A stretch of 64,000 nucleotides of DNA, taken from NCBI GenBank assembly GCA_007258455.2, contig VDFB02270651.1:702022217-702086216 (forward strand), given 5' to 3'. The notes beneath the pieces are model-generated. The model was not told where the DNA came from. It did not search any database and saw only the letters and a program-made list of their open reading frames with translations. Below are positions 10,430-22,721 of the stretch, piece after piece; position 1 is the stretch's first letter, and each line of letters starts with the position of its first letter. Source of the DNA: Sequoia sempervirens (lineage: Eukaryota; Streptophyta; Pinopsida; Cupressales; Cupressaceae). The position numbers and the translations under genes were made by a program.

Positions 10430-12589
10430 ATAAGATTTCTCTATTTTTCTTTTCTATATATGTTTGTGATTTTTAACATTTTTATTTTGTAGGTTTTATA
10501 CTTTTCTAAGATATTTTATTTTATTGTATAAGATATTATTTTTAATATTTTTTTCTATATATCATCGACTGTTATCACTTAGTGGCATCAATCCAATAAA
10601 ATGGAGACAAATTTTAATATCAAAATTTTTATACCTTATAAATATTCTATTATGTTTTGTGTTTTCTTGGTATTGTCCTCTTGTAGCATGTTCAATGGTC
10701 ATTTTAGCCTAGGCTTACCCTTTTTCCTACTCTTTTTGCTAGCATTTTTTTTATTTTTGTGTTTTTAACCCTATATGTTGCAATGTGTTTCCCTATGTTA
10801 GTTTTATGTTGTATTCCCACCTTGTGAGGTCTTGAAGCACATTGTACATGGTCATTCATATAGTGTGTGGATGTTTGTGTAATGCACTTCCATCCTTTTA
10901 CTGTATAGATTTATGACCTATAAATCTCCTTTTAGCTTCTAAATATTATTTTTTTAACTATACAACTCACCATTTTTTTCAAACTTTAATTGTCATATTT
11001 ACATTTTGAATGTAGTATGTGATGAGAATAATCTTGAGTAATCATAGTAAAGGGTGTAATTCTTAATTTTGAATCCATGTTAACATGAAAATAAAAATGA
11101 AGTAAATAAGCTTTCTTAACAAAAAACCTAGCGATGTAATACTCCAAATTCCTTTCTCAAACTTTAGGGATGTGAATATTTTACAAAAGGAATCTAGATT
11201 AAAAACTCAACCAATTCTAAATGAAGGCACAAAAAGAAAGTTAAAGATCCCAACTAAAGTCTAATTTATCTTTTGAGTCTTAAAAGGACGGGAAAATAAT
11301 GGCAAACAAGTTCAATTTTGATTTCATTCGAAGAAGCAAACCTAGTCATCTAGACAACAAGGATTACTAATTGGAAAGAGTGCCCTAACTTAAAAGTAAA
11401 TATATGAGATATGTTTTACACAGTAACTAAAAGAAGTAAAAAAAATCCAATCCACAACCATCCTATTGATGGTGTCGAGTTGACCCACAATATGTAGGTA
11501 AGATAAAAGTGAAATATCTCACCTCTCCTAAAAAAGACAATCAACAATCAAATTGATCACCTCCCAAGGTCTTTGATGTTGGTTCACAACGTTGTTGTTT
11601 CACAAAGTGGTCAATATGGCTATAATGTTCAAGGGGCCTGCTGGTGTTGAGCTTCGGGATTGTTATAAGATCAAGCATATATTTAAACCTACTTTAACCG
11701 GTGGTTTTAAAGAAATATAAAAAGATAGATTAAAGATTTTAAACTAAAGAGAATTTTGATTCATTCAACTAATCAGACATGTTACCTTCCAAGGAATTCC
11801 TAAACTAAAACTATAGAATAAAGTTAACTTGTAATTAATACAACGTTTAATTCATTCACATTGCAAAATTTAACAATAGATTGCAAATCATCCTTTAAAC
11901 AAAACATAAGATAAAATTTCATTCCTTGAAAGCTTTCCAAATCAAACAATTAACCCAAGATAAATACCATTAGCACAATATGAAGTAGATTTAAATACTA
12001 TTGGTGAAATAAACAACATTTACAAATCTTCACCTAGACAAAGAAAGGCAAAACGTAAGGACCCTTACAGATGCTATTGGCTATAAAGCTAACTGGCCCT
12101 TCTTCCTAAAAAATCCTCCGGGTATGCTCTGGGTGGGTACACCGCTAAAGAGGGTGGCTAAAGATGGAAGATAAAAAAAAAGATCTTTATCTATCTCTTT
12201 GTATGCATATTTTTATGTCTTTATATCTATATCCCTTTTACAAATTGGAAAAAGTGCCATGTATACAAAAAAATGCCAAAAAAATTTATCGGCCTTGTTT
12301 TAGGGTTTACAAAAATGAGTCAATTTGTAGAAGAGTTTCAACAAAGTCAAGGATGCATTAAATGCATATAATCTATTCATGTCAGAGAAAGATATCCTTC
12401 AGGGATTGTTTCCAGATCTTTTACGACCATCGTCATTAACTTGCACCCTTCGAGTCCACCATTAAGACTCCACGTGTTTCATCCTTGACCTCAAAAATCA
12501 ATCTTGCAAAGCTACCTTGAATGTTCCAGGCGTATCTCCATTCATGTCCACCTACTCTAGCTAGTGAACGTTGTTAGAAAATGTGTCTC
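10430..12589. other. Intergenic DNA, no recognised gene
   Basis: AT-rich DNA without a supportable coding region. A slightly GC-richer patch at 12040-12160 resembles LTR or leader DNA, but no ends or partner copy were found. Confidence 0.5.
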
Positions 12590-13480
12590 AAACTTATTGA
12601 CGTGAAACCTTTGAAAAAGAAAATTCGGTGTGACATTCTTTCTATCTCGCTGACTAGCAGCTATGTAACCTTGTGGAATGCTTAGGTCACCGAGACCTTG
12701 TTGTTGTTTTATTGACTAGAGTTATCACTGATACTTTTCTGTCACTGCAAGTTTTCCTACCTCTCTTCACCCAAGGAGATCTTTTGGCGATGGGTGGAGT
12801 TAGGGGAGAAATGTGACCTTTTAGAATTACTCATCTCGATAGTGTATGTCTTGCTGACGGTTATTCATAAGGATGTCTTCGGTGAGACTCCTCGTGATAG
12901 GTAGCATTGGGGAGAGGTGTGACCTTCAAAGACTCTTAGCGACTGAGGATCTCTTGCTGATGGTTTAACACTTCGGTGTGACCCGAAGGCTCATTGGAAG
13001 TCATAGCGATTGTTGAAGTCTCATCGATGATAGGACATTTCAGTGTGACATGGAAGCTCACCAAGACCTTGTTCTGACTTGCTGGTCTAGCTAATGGATG
13101 TGTTCGTGCTGGGTGTAGGGGAGATTCTTCGTGATAGTCTGGTCAGAGTGACATCTACTATTGGGTGTTTTCGCTATGATCTCTTGTCCATGACTGTTGG
13201 TCTCACTAATAGGTGTATTGACATCGGTAAGACTTAAGGGCTCGATATGACTCATAGCAAATGTGATAGTCTTGCCGATGAGTCTATTGTGGACTTCGGT
13301 GAGAGGTCTCACTGATCTTGCCGATAGCAATTTTTTGGGAGATGGTCTTGGATATTGGTATGACTCTCGCAGCTCGTTATGACCTCTTGCTGATAGTTCT
13401 AAGTTATGCCAATAGTGTCAGTGGAGCATTGTAGCATTGGGGAGACACAACTAGTGTCTCATTGACATGCAATTCTGCTT
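12590..13480. repeat. Degenerate short-motif array (TTGCYGATRG / GGTGTGAC)
   Basis: Two phrases recur with variation at 40-110-bp intervals. One is TTGCTGACGG or TTGCCGATG, near 12851, 12955, 13271, 13315 and 13387. The other is GGTGTGAC or relatives, near 12628, 12920, 12976, 13035, 13143 and 13376. The region is clearly richer in G and C than its flanks and has no long open frame. It may be part of an LTR or the subterminal zone of a DNA transposon. Confidence 0.5.
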
Positions 13481-13719
13481 GAATGAATTTTGACTACCTG
13501 AAGATCCTACATGGTATGTGTTTGACCAATCAGAGGAAGTTGAAGGTGAACCATTGGAGGTTAGACTGCTGTGGCCATTCTTGTGAGGAAGATCAACAAA
13601 TGCTCTTGACATGCTTTAATCCTACAAAACAATGCCTCCATTAGTCTTCTAAAGCATAGAAACATCATCATTCATCCTACCTTTCATATATCCTTCATTT
13701 AATTATACTTAGCAAAAAG

Positions 13720-14690
13720 AATCTCAACTCCGGGGGAGGCGGAACCAAATCCAAACTAGAAACATACTTACCTTTAATACTGGCAGGGGCGGAGCTAAAC
13801 TAACATCAGAACTGAGACTAGAGTTAGAATGGGAACAAAATATGGAAATGACCAACATTTCCAAGTTTAGCCCACATCTCGGCTCTGTGTCCGCAAAAAT
13901 AAAATTAATCGGGGAACTCGCAGCAGGGTGGAGGCAGAGTTAGAACAAGAATAGGGAAACAGAAAATTTACAAAAAACCAAACCCCAAATCCATTTCAGA
14001 CCCGGCCCCGCAAAAGAGACCAAACACAAGGAAAAAAAAAAAAACAAAAGCAAGTGGGATCAGAGCAAAAACCGATCCAGTGTAAACCACAATGGGGGCG
14101 GGAATAGAACCAAATCTGACACTGGAACTTTTCAAAGTTTTAGGTTCAGATTCCATCTTGACCCTACCTCTGAAAACACATAAGGAAATGACAAAAAAGG
14201 ATGAAAAAAAGAAGAAAAAGGAAGGGGTGAAAACACCCCATGACCAAAAGAAAAGAACAAAGGCAAAACAAACAAACAAAGAACTGGTGGAATTGGAATT
14301 GGGAATGGAATGGAAACCAAAATTTGGAAGAATTTCTGAAGTTTGGTTTCAGTCTAGGTTCCACGTCTGCTAAACAACAAGGAAACAAACAAGCGTAGAA
14401 AACTGGTGGAACCAGAACTAGAAAGGGAAACCAAACTAGAACTTAGAAAAAGTTATGAAGTTCAGTTTCATTCTACATCCCACATTTTCCAAAACAAAGG
14501 ACAAACAAACAAAAACAAAGGAAACCAGGGGAACCAGAACCGGATTGGAATCATAACCTAGAACTTAGAAAAGTTCCAGAGTTTAGTTTCAGTTCTGGCT
14601 TTGTGTTTGCCATAACAAAACAAAAAACACCTAAGGCAAGAAACATAACAAAAAGGGGGGGACCTATTTTAAACAAGTTTAAAATGGGGT
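13720..14690. repeat. Degenerate tandem array, ~120-bp unit
   Basis: Units start with a GGTGGAACCAGAAC-like phrase and continue through AAACCAAA, a CTTAGAAAAGTT-like block, TTCAGTTTC and a C-rich word before an A-rich spacer. Clear starts are at 14281, 14399 and 14521, with spacings of 118 and 122 bp. More degenerate units can be followed back to about 13720. One spacer (14190-14280) is expanded by A-rich sequence. Open frames across it are by-products of the purine-rich composition. Confidence 0.65.
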
Positions 14691-15214
14691 GGTTATGCAA
14701 GGCATAACACATCCTTATTACATAAAAAAAAAAAACAATAAAATTTTAAGACAAATATAAACACAACAAATAAATAAAAATAAAAATCATTTGATACAAA
14801 ATAACTTCATTCGATAAAAAAAAAATTATTATAAGCAAAAATATTGTAAATATATTAGTTTCACTTTATCATCTAAGCATCTGAAAATTATTTCACAAAT
14901 TGATTTCATTGTTTAATGTAGTCTATTGAAGTAGGAGTGATGTCCAAATCTTTAGAGGTTGAATAACAAAATATGATAAGAAATGAGTGAAGTAGAAACA
15001 ACATATCAAACCGCTATGCCAAGGAAGGTGGAAATTTAGATAATTTATGTTTGTATTACATTTCCTTGGAATAGATAGAGATTGTCATGGAAAACTGCCA
15101 TGCCGAGGAAGGTGGAAATTGAAAAAAGGATATATTTAAATCTATTGTTTGGAAATTCATAAGTTTGTTAAAGTTAAAAACTTGAATTGATAGGTTGAGT
15201 AGTGCTTAATGAAT

Positions 15215-15258
<44 letters not shown>

Positions 15259-16391
15259 GTCGATGTTTTTTATGGCGATAAATTTCTAGATTTCCATGGA
15301 ATAGATTTCAAGAAGAAAGAAAAATCTTTGATGAATAACATATCCTGTAGTTTTTCTCCTCTCTGCTAGTGGGCAATAAAACATATCTTAGAAATATCAA
15401 TCTATAAGATGTAAACTAAAATGAACTAATTGAAATGGATAAGTTGAGATTATAACTAGTGTCTTAAAAATAAAATGAAAATAATATAGGTTTACATTAT
15501 GGATTTTAATTAAAGTTATAATAAAAAAAAAGGTGGAATAATTTAATCATGATAGCATGAGTTTGTCTTATATAAGAATTAATTATCGATACTTATAAAT
15601 CATGTCTATTTAATGTATATTAAAGATAGGGAAAATAATATATTTCTAGGAAGTATCATCTGAGTCTATTTTGCTGGCATTGAAGTTCTAGATTTCTTTA
15701 ATCCTGAGTCAAGTTGTAATGCCCTAAGCTTTCACCTCACACAACAGTAGAAAAAAATTAGATGAACAATATTTTTCTAATACAAATGTGACACCAAACA
15801 TGTCACATTGTACCTCTAAATCTACAAGGTGTGATGGCATAACATAATACACACCTAACATTCTTATCAATGCAATAAGCATAGCGATATAAGTGAAAGA
15901 CTAACTATGCCACAGTGTCAACATTGTGACTAGAAATAAGCAATGAACAACTCCTAAGATATCTCCAAAGGTGACAAGAAATTGAACAATCTCCCTTGGT
16001 TTAGAATTTAGGGATGAAACTACAAAAAACATAGATTGATAGAAAGAAAGTGTGTAGCATAGGATTGGAGTTTGAGCTCACATTTACATAAGATTGGGGT
16101 TCAAAACAAAAATCACACATCCCCAGAGTTTTCTATCTAGGTCACATTGTCTTGGAATTTAGGGTTTGGATTGCAAGATGCAATCTATAAGTGAGGGGTG
16201 ATATTTTAATCCCTTAAGAAAACCTCTCAAGCTTCTAAATTTTAATTCTAAATTGACAATTGAGCACATTAAGGAAAAAAACCAAGACTACCAAATGAAT
16301 ACTTTAGAATTTAAACTTCATTTGAACACTTGCCACATAAACAAATTTTGGATTACATTAAATGTCAAGCACCTAGAACCTATGACATAGG
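14690..16391. other. AT-rich intergenic DNA with a GA microsatellite
   Basis: No gene is supported. It contains a (AG)n run and two copies of ATGCCRAGGAAGGTGGAAATT about 83 bp apart (15016 and 15099). Confidence 0.6.
15218..15254. repeat. (AG)n microsatellite
   Basis: About 18 uninterrupted AG dinucleotides are directly visible. Confidence 0.95.
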
Positions 16392-17180
16392 TGTAGATAC
16401 CCAAAATTGTTCTAGTCTACAAGCAACACCCTTTTACTAATTTTCACCCTTTTCCCTTAATTATTAAATAATACCTTACTATTTAATTATTATCAAATAT
16501 CATATTCTACTATTAATTAAGTGACTTTGTGTTATTTGATTAATTCATTCTAATTCACCCTTTCCAATTAATTAATTAAATATTATTATGTCCTAATTAT
16601 CATTAATATTCATGATTATTTATTTATTTAATTACACTGCTAATTACACTTATCCTTCTATTTTAATTAAATAGTTATAATTAATTGTTTAATTAACATT
16701 CAAGACCTTCTTAAATTAAATAATTGTTATTAATTATTTAATAAAACCACTTTCCCACTTCTAGATTAAATAATTAAATTAATTAAATTTAATTCCCCTA
16801 TTTCATCGCCAACAATATCCATTAATAAATAAACATTCACTTGCACATTCCTCCAAATAATTAATTAATCATTTAATTAATTATCCTCTCATACATTGAC
16901 TAATCAATCAATTACATTGATTAATTAGTCAAATCCATTGACTAATAAATCAATCCCATTGATTAATCAATCCCATTGATTAATCAATCAATCCCATTAA
17001 TTAATCAATCAAATTCCACTAATTGACCAATCAATACCCTTGATTAAATCAATCAAGCCAATTGACTCCCAAATCTATTTCCTCTCAATAAACCTCAATT
17101 GTTGGTCTTCATCGTTCATCTTTGAATCTGGATCATTCATGCAAATCAAGAATTTCTATAAAAGAAAGCCTTCATAGCAC
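16392..17180 (+). repeat. LTR-like AT-block sequence (TGTAGATACC start)
   Basis: Starting with TGTAGATACCC at 16392, the sequence turns into alternating TTAATTAAATAAT-like blocks. Around 16900-17060 these become tandem CCCATTGATTAATCAAT words. The start and texture resemble the LTR starts at 44691 (minus strand) and 51448 (plus strand) in this window. No PBS or PPT was found beside it, so it may be a solo or broken LTR. Confidence 0.4.
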
Positions 17181-17589
17181 ATTGATGGCTAACCATGAAA
17201 ATTTGGCATTTGCATCATTGTGATCATATCACACACACTTGAAGCTAAAGGAAAAAGAATAGCATAAAAAGGACAATGGAAATAATTCTTAACAACATGG
17301 TAAAGGTGAAGGTATTATTTGTTTGTATCTGGTTTTACTCATGTTGCATGTTTTTCATTGATTAAATTGGATCATTTTGAGTATAATTAAAACAATCCAT
17401 ATTTCATCATCAAAGTTCATTAGAACTACTCCACTATTGCAATAAGAGATTCATCTTCCTATCGATGCCTATAGGCTTTCTGTAGCAGTATGACAGGGCA
17501 CTAAAACAACGCATAAGCATATAATGACAACACTTAATAAATAACAATGTTGATGACAAAGTTCTGTTAGCATAAACATGCTCAAAATA

Positions 17590-18390
17590 AAGTGTCTAGA
17601 TCTGAAATTTGATCACAACCCAGTTCATAATTTTGCATTTATAGTTGAATACCACTTTTAGAATTAAGTTTAAGACATGGTTTTTCAAGCTAGTAAGGAA
17701 ATGCTTTATTTTGCCCCAAATTACAAATGAATTTTACTAGGCTAAAAAGAAGAAAAAAAAACCAAATTGGAGATTCAAAAAAAAGTGAAATTAAACAACT
17801 TCCAAACTTATTTCAAACACTAGCAGTACAGATTTTTCATGAAATTCGAGAATAAAAAAAAAGGGAGATTGTATGGGCAATAGGGTACACTGGCAGGGCA
17901 TATTTTTCCCAAAAATAAAAATGCCCATGATTGAATTTTGACTTCGACCCAGTTGAGATATGAGTGTTTCTACATGGAATCCACCTTTATTTTCTGTTTG
18001 TGATAGTTTTTTCAGGTGATGGATTAAAAAACATGTTTTCCTAGGTTGGCACAAATTTTGACCAAAAATGAAAGTGTCCAAAATTTGTTTTTGACTCCAA
18101 TCGAGTTGAGATTTCAGTGTTTCTAGTTGAATTTCATATTTGGTTTCAATTTTGTGACAAGATTTTGAGTTTTGCATTAAAAAAATGTTTTTTTTCTACC
18201 CCCAAATTAACAATTGGAAAATGCAAACTGTGAGAGCCACTTTAAACTAAATCTGCCATCAACCCAGTTTAGATTATGTTGTTTCAAGTTGAATTCCACA
18301 ATTGGATTTGAGTTTAAAATAGGAGATTTGAACAGGTTTAGAAAAGTCTCCATTTTTCCTGAATATAAATGTAATTACCAGACTAAAAAG
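17590..18390. repeat. Degenerate tandem array, ~155-165-bp unit
   Basis: The phrase family ACCCAGTTGAGAT...GTTTCTAGTTGAATTCCA recurs near 17610, 17940, 18092 and 18257. The spacings are 330 (twice the unit), 152 and 165 bp. Between anchors each unit has TTTTGACC or CCCCAAATT blocks followed by AAAATG. Similarity between units is only moderate. Open frames on either strand follow the repeats and are not considered genes. Confidence 0.6.
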
Positions 18391-19640
18391 AAATATCAAA
18401 ACCAATATGCCATGACAACACCCAGAGCGACCAATAATCCCAACACATTTAAACAGAAACATAAATTTCTAACTCATAAATTCAAGGAATACACAAAAGA
18501 ATACCTTTAATTCTTCCCAAACTTGAAATGAAGAAATGCTTTGTTTGCAAGGCATGACTAGATTCCAAAATAAAGCAGCAAGACAACAATGCTACGCTGA
18601 AACACCAAGATCCACTTCCCAAAAAATCCCTCTAATATAACTAGATCTTACTACCAAGCTTCTATTCCCAACTATGAGGTTTCTCTCTCTCAAGCCAATC
18701 AATTTTATTTTTTTTTAGTTTTTTTTTCTTCCCAGAATGGTTCAAAAAATATGAATGACCAAACTGCCTATTTTATTTTTAACTAAACTCCCCGAAAAAA
18801 CAAATCACATTTAAAATAACACTTTAAATAAATAAAATATAAGAAATTATTTCCATTTTTTATAAACTCTCAAAAAAAATATGAAATAAAACATTTAACT
18901 AAATAAACTATTAAAGCTCTCCAAATTAGTTAATTAAAATCATTAAATCTACAACATTCTCTATTACACATAAAAATGATAATTTAAATTCTTAAATCAC
19001 CATAGGACCAATAATGAACTGGATATTGAAATCTAAAAGAGGAATCATTAAATCACCATAAAACCGATATTAACCTCATAACGAAAATACCTCAACAAGC
19101 AATACTTGAAAACTTCATAAGACCAGGAGGCAATCTAGACGTTACCGCTAGGTAACTAGAGGGTAAACACACATGGAAAAACCACACTAATAGGGTACAA
19201 TGGGCTAGGCTAGGGAATGTTTGGCCTATGACTATCTCGAGTAACCACAATCAAGGAATGAGAGTATGCTCAAGCCTATGAATCTAGGCGAAGTCGATAC
19301 CCAGTACTTGCATAGCTCTGATCACACGTCAAAGTACATGTGCATATACATATATCATATAGCTGAAGCAACATCAATCATCAAGAAGAGGGTAATGATA
19401 TCATAGGCCTCTTTGATATGAGTCTTATGACATCATCCCTTTCCTGTCCATAATCATACAAAATGAAATCCAGCATAAACAATAATCATGTCAACAACAT
19501 AACGGTCTCAAAATTACATATCACAGGTGCCAATGCAAAATAATGATAGGATGAATAGTGCAAATACAAAATATGCAATTGTTAGAATACATCAGGGAAA
19601 TACAAAAGAAAAATGTGAACATAGGGGTTCTTCCATCCTA
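18391..19640. other. Intergenic or LTR-like DNA left of gypsy element G2
   Basis: AT-rich to 19050, then GC-richer DNA to 19640. The right part is the expected place for the 3' LTR of the minus-strand gypsy pol that follows, but no LTR end or second copy was identified in the window. Confidence 0.4.
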
Positions 19641-19654
19641 CCCCCTAGGACTTG

Positions 19655-20400
19655 GCTTACTCATGGAAGCCTGCAAAAAGATATGGATCTCATTCTTGTT
19701 GCATCTTCCCAAGATGTTGAGGACTCACCATCAGGATCCCACTTCACCCTTACCTGAGTCTCTATGTCTCGACCCCTGAGAATCAACCTCCAATGCTGAA
19801 GGATGCATATGAGATCCAAAGAAAGCTTCCTGTCCACCTTGACTTGCAAAGTAGTCCAATCAAGAACATGGGTCATGTATCAGGAATATATTGTCTAAGA
19901 ACTAAAACATGGAAAACATCGTGAATGTATGGTAGACCCAATGGAAACACAAGATGATGGGTGGATGGACCTATCCTCTCAAGGATTTGAAAAGGTCCAA
20001 CAAAATGAGGTGCCAACTTTGAGCCTTTCCCATAATAGATGGGCCTCTTCTATGGATGAACTATCAAAAACACACGGTCACCCACCGAGAAGTGGTGATC
20101 CAACCTACAGGCATTGGCATACTTCCTCTATTGATCCTAAGTTGTAGACAACTACTCTCTAATCTACACTACCCGCTGCTCCATATACTAAAGCATCTCC
20201 AGACCCAAAAGAACTTGATCCTCTAAGCAATCCCAACTCAATGGAGTTTGACATGACATACCATACAAGGCCTGAAAAGGAGACATACCGAGAAAACTGT
20301 GGTATCCATTATTATAAGAGAACTCAACCAGGTACAAGTAGTCCTCCCAATGAAACTTTTAATCCATAATATACATTTGAATCATATCCTCTAAAACCTA
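19655..20400 (-). pseudogene. Gypsy integrase C-terminal / chromodomain-like segment (G2)
   Basis: After the core the sequence continues as YLVEFSYNNGYHSFLGMSPF, ALYG, then KGSKLAPHFVGPFQILERIG (GPY/F-type module, about 19980-20040) and the terminal ILRGRDIETQVRVKWDPDG..STSWED segment (19661-19800). That last part is the piece that follows integrase in many plant gypsy polyproteins and resembles the end of a chromodomain. Several stops interrupt it. Confidence 0.75.
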
Positions 20401-21160
20401 ATTAACCTACTCCATCTGTCCATTAGTATTGGGATGGTATACAAAAATGAAATTAAGCTGAACTCCCAAAGCATGTTGAAGAGAATTCCACAAATCTGAA
20501 GTGAACACCGGATCACAATTGGAAATGATCTTATGAGGAATACCATGCAAATGCACAATATCCTCTATAAAAACTCGAACCACATACACTATACTGTAAG
20601 AAGATCTCATGGGTGAGAAGTGTGCCACCTTGGATAAATTTTCCACTATAACCATAATAGCATCATAATGATGTGAAGACATAGGTAACCCCACTATGAA
20701 ATCAAGAGATATTGTATCCCACTTCCATCCAGGGATGGAATGAGGTTGCAACAGTCCTACTAGGTGCTAATGTTCTGTCTTCACCCACTAGAACTCAAGA
20801 CACCACGCCACAAAATTGGCAATATCTCACTGCAAACCTACCCAATGATACAATTTTCAAAGATTGACATACAACTAAATGACACCCATATGAGTTGAAT
20901 AGGGTGCACAATAGGCCTTTGACAAAACCAAGGAAGACAGATCACCATAATCTAGAACATAAATACAACCAAGATGCCACAAAATTCCATCATGCTCAAG
21001 AGAGAAACATGCAAACCTATCCTCAAGGACTCTCCTAGACTCAATCTCCACTCTCACCTCCTCATACCAAGTAACACTAGGAAGCAACTCTACAAATCCA
21101 CTCCAAGGGATAAAACTGAGATATCATGTATCCTCCTACACAAGGCATCTACAACAACAT
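20400..21160 (-). pseudogene. Gypsy integrase pseudogene (G2)
   Basis: Integrase inserts the cDNA into the genome. The zinc-binding region is poorly preserved (HMGVI near 20890, then a degraded tail). The DDE core is clear: WDTISLDFIVGLP (first Asp), then FIEDIVHLHGIPHKIIS followed by NCDPVFTS, where the family normally has SDRD. Next comes YHPNTNGQME with the catalytic Glu and a stop directly after it in place of Arg. The second catalytic Asp is therefore changed to Asn and the neighbouring Arg to Cys. Confidence 0.85.
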
Positions 21161-21189
21161 TCTCCTTACCTAGGATATAGCGAACCTTG

Positions 21190-22600
21190 AAGTCATACTC
21201 ACAAAGGAACACCATCCAATGGCGTTGTCGAGCATTGGAATTCAGTTGAGTGAAGATATACTACAAACTACGATGATCACTATGCAACTCAAACCGATGT
21301 CCCAAGAGGAAATGTCTCCAACACACAAGTGTATGGATGACAACCGCTAACTCCAAATCGTGGGTGGGGTAGTTTAGCTCATGATCCTTGAGCTTATGGT
21401 TCTCATATACAATCACTTGTTTCTCTTGCATAAGAACTACCCCCACACCCTCCAATGATACATCAGTGGACACTACAAAATCTCTTGTAGGATCTAGCAC
21501 TACCAGGATAGGTGCACTAGTCAACTACTCCTTAAGAGCCTAAAAAGTTGATTCAAATTGATCTAACTACACAAAATTCTTCCCTTTCTTCTAAAGAGAA
21601 GTGATGGGATTGGCTACTTGAGAGAAATATCTCACAAATTGGTGATAGTAACCTGCCAATCCCATGAAACTGTGAACCTCAACCACATACGTTGGTGCTA
21701 GCCAATCCACAATGACCTAAATCTTAGAAGGATCCACTGAGATACCCTATCTTGAGATGATATGGCCCAAATATCTCACCTCAGTCTGGAAGAACTCACA
21801 CTTGGCCAAATTATCAAACAATTGATTATCTCTCAAGCACTGCAACACTTTTCACAAATGGGTTTCACGCTCCTCCATATTGCTTGAATAAATCAAAATA
21901 TCATTAAGGAACACCAAAACAAACCAGTCAAGATAGGTGCAAAACACCCCATTCATCAAACTCATTAAAACTGATGGAGCAGTGGTCAACCTGAAAAAGG
22001 ACAACCATGAACTCATAATGCCCATAGCATGTATGAAATGTCCTTTAATGAATGTCTACCTCATGAATGCGAAGTTGATGGTATCCTAAATTTAGATCTA
22101 TCTTGGAGAAAACCTTGGTTCCCCTTATCTGATCAAACAAATCATCTATTCAAGGCAATGAGTAAAGATTCTTCAATGTCACTTTGTTCAACTAGCAATA
22201 ATCAATGCACAAGCAGAGAGATTCATCCTTCTTCTTCATGAAAGATGACAGGTGCTCCCCAAGGGGATACACTAGGATGAATGAAACCCTTGTCCAATAA
22301 CTCCTCTAACTACAACTATAACTCACTCAACTCTTGAGTAGTCATACGATACAATGCCTGAGAGATAGGATCCACTCTAGGGATGAGATCAATATGGAGG
22401 TCTATGTCACGCTTAGGTGAGATACCTGAAATAGTACTTAGAAAGACATCTCCAAACTCCTAAAGAAGAGGATGGTAATCAAGAGATACCTCTTGAATCC
22501 CGCCCTCGACAAGATCACTAACTGAGATAGAGAACATCTAACAACCTTGCTGCAAGGCACGCTTTAGCTACATAGCTGAAATCACATGAAGAGAAATTGA
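21190..22600 (-). pseudogene. Gypsy reverse transcriptase-RNase H pseudogene (G2)
   Basis: RT copies element RNA into DNA and RNase H removes the RNA strand. From 22600 leftward the visible parts are VFLSTISGISP, LDKGFIHPSVSPWG, LNKVTLKN..LP, FSKIDLN.GYHQLRI and YGH.EFMV. Then comes the catalytic motif, here FLND where the family has F/Y-x-D-D (near 21911), followed by LGHII and the FMGLAGYY region. RNase H shows [18 protein letters not shown] (21430-21480) and ELHSDHRSL (about 21261-21290), then RQRHWMVFLCEYDF and DAL.RR to about 21160. Stops occur throughout. The Asp-to-Asn change alone should abolish polymerase activity. Confidence 0.85.
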
Positions 22601-22721
22601 TCTCTAGACCCCAAATAACTCAACATACTCTCCAAAATTTTCTACACGCTGAACCGACTTATGCCAACAAATCTATACTGGCTAGGTGGGTCTCCAACAA
22701 AACTGTTCCAGAACCTACTGT

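Larger units (their letters stand above)
19640..22610 (-). mobile_element. Ty3/gypsy element G2, pol fragment
   Basis: This minus-strand relic reads RT, RNase H, integrase zinc-binding region, integrase core, then the post-integrase segment, in Ty3/gypsy order. Gag and most of the protease are missing upstream, where the outer non-autonomous element begins near 22720. No LTR pair belonging to it was found. Confidence 0.85.

Noticed and set aside
13968..14388. Several overlapping frames rich in Phe or Lys
   Set aside because: They follow the purine-rich tandem repeat on both strands and have no protein features.
17791..18177. 128-codon minus-strand frame
   Set aside because: It reads through the ~160-bp tandem repeat, and its repeated peptide phrases come from the repeat, not from a gene.
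19311..19326. CTCTGATCAC-type word resembling an initiator-Met primer-binding site
   Set aside because: Its orientation would place the LTR on the side where pol lies, and the match is imperfect.
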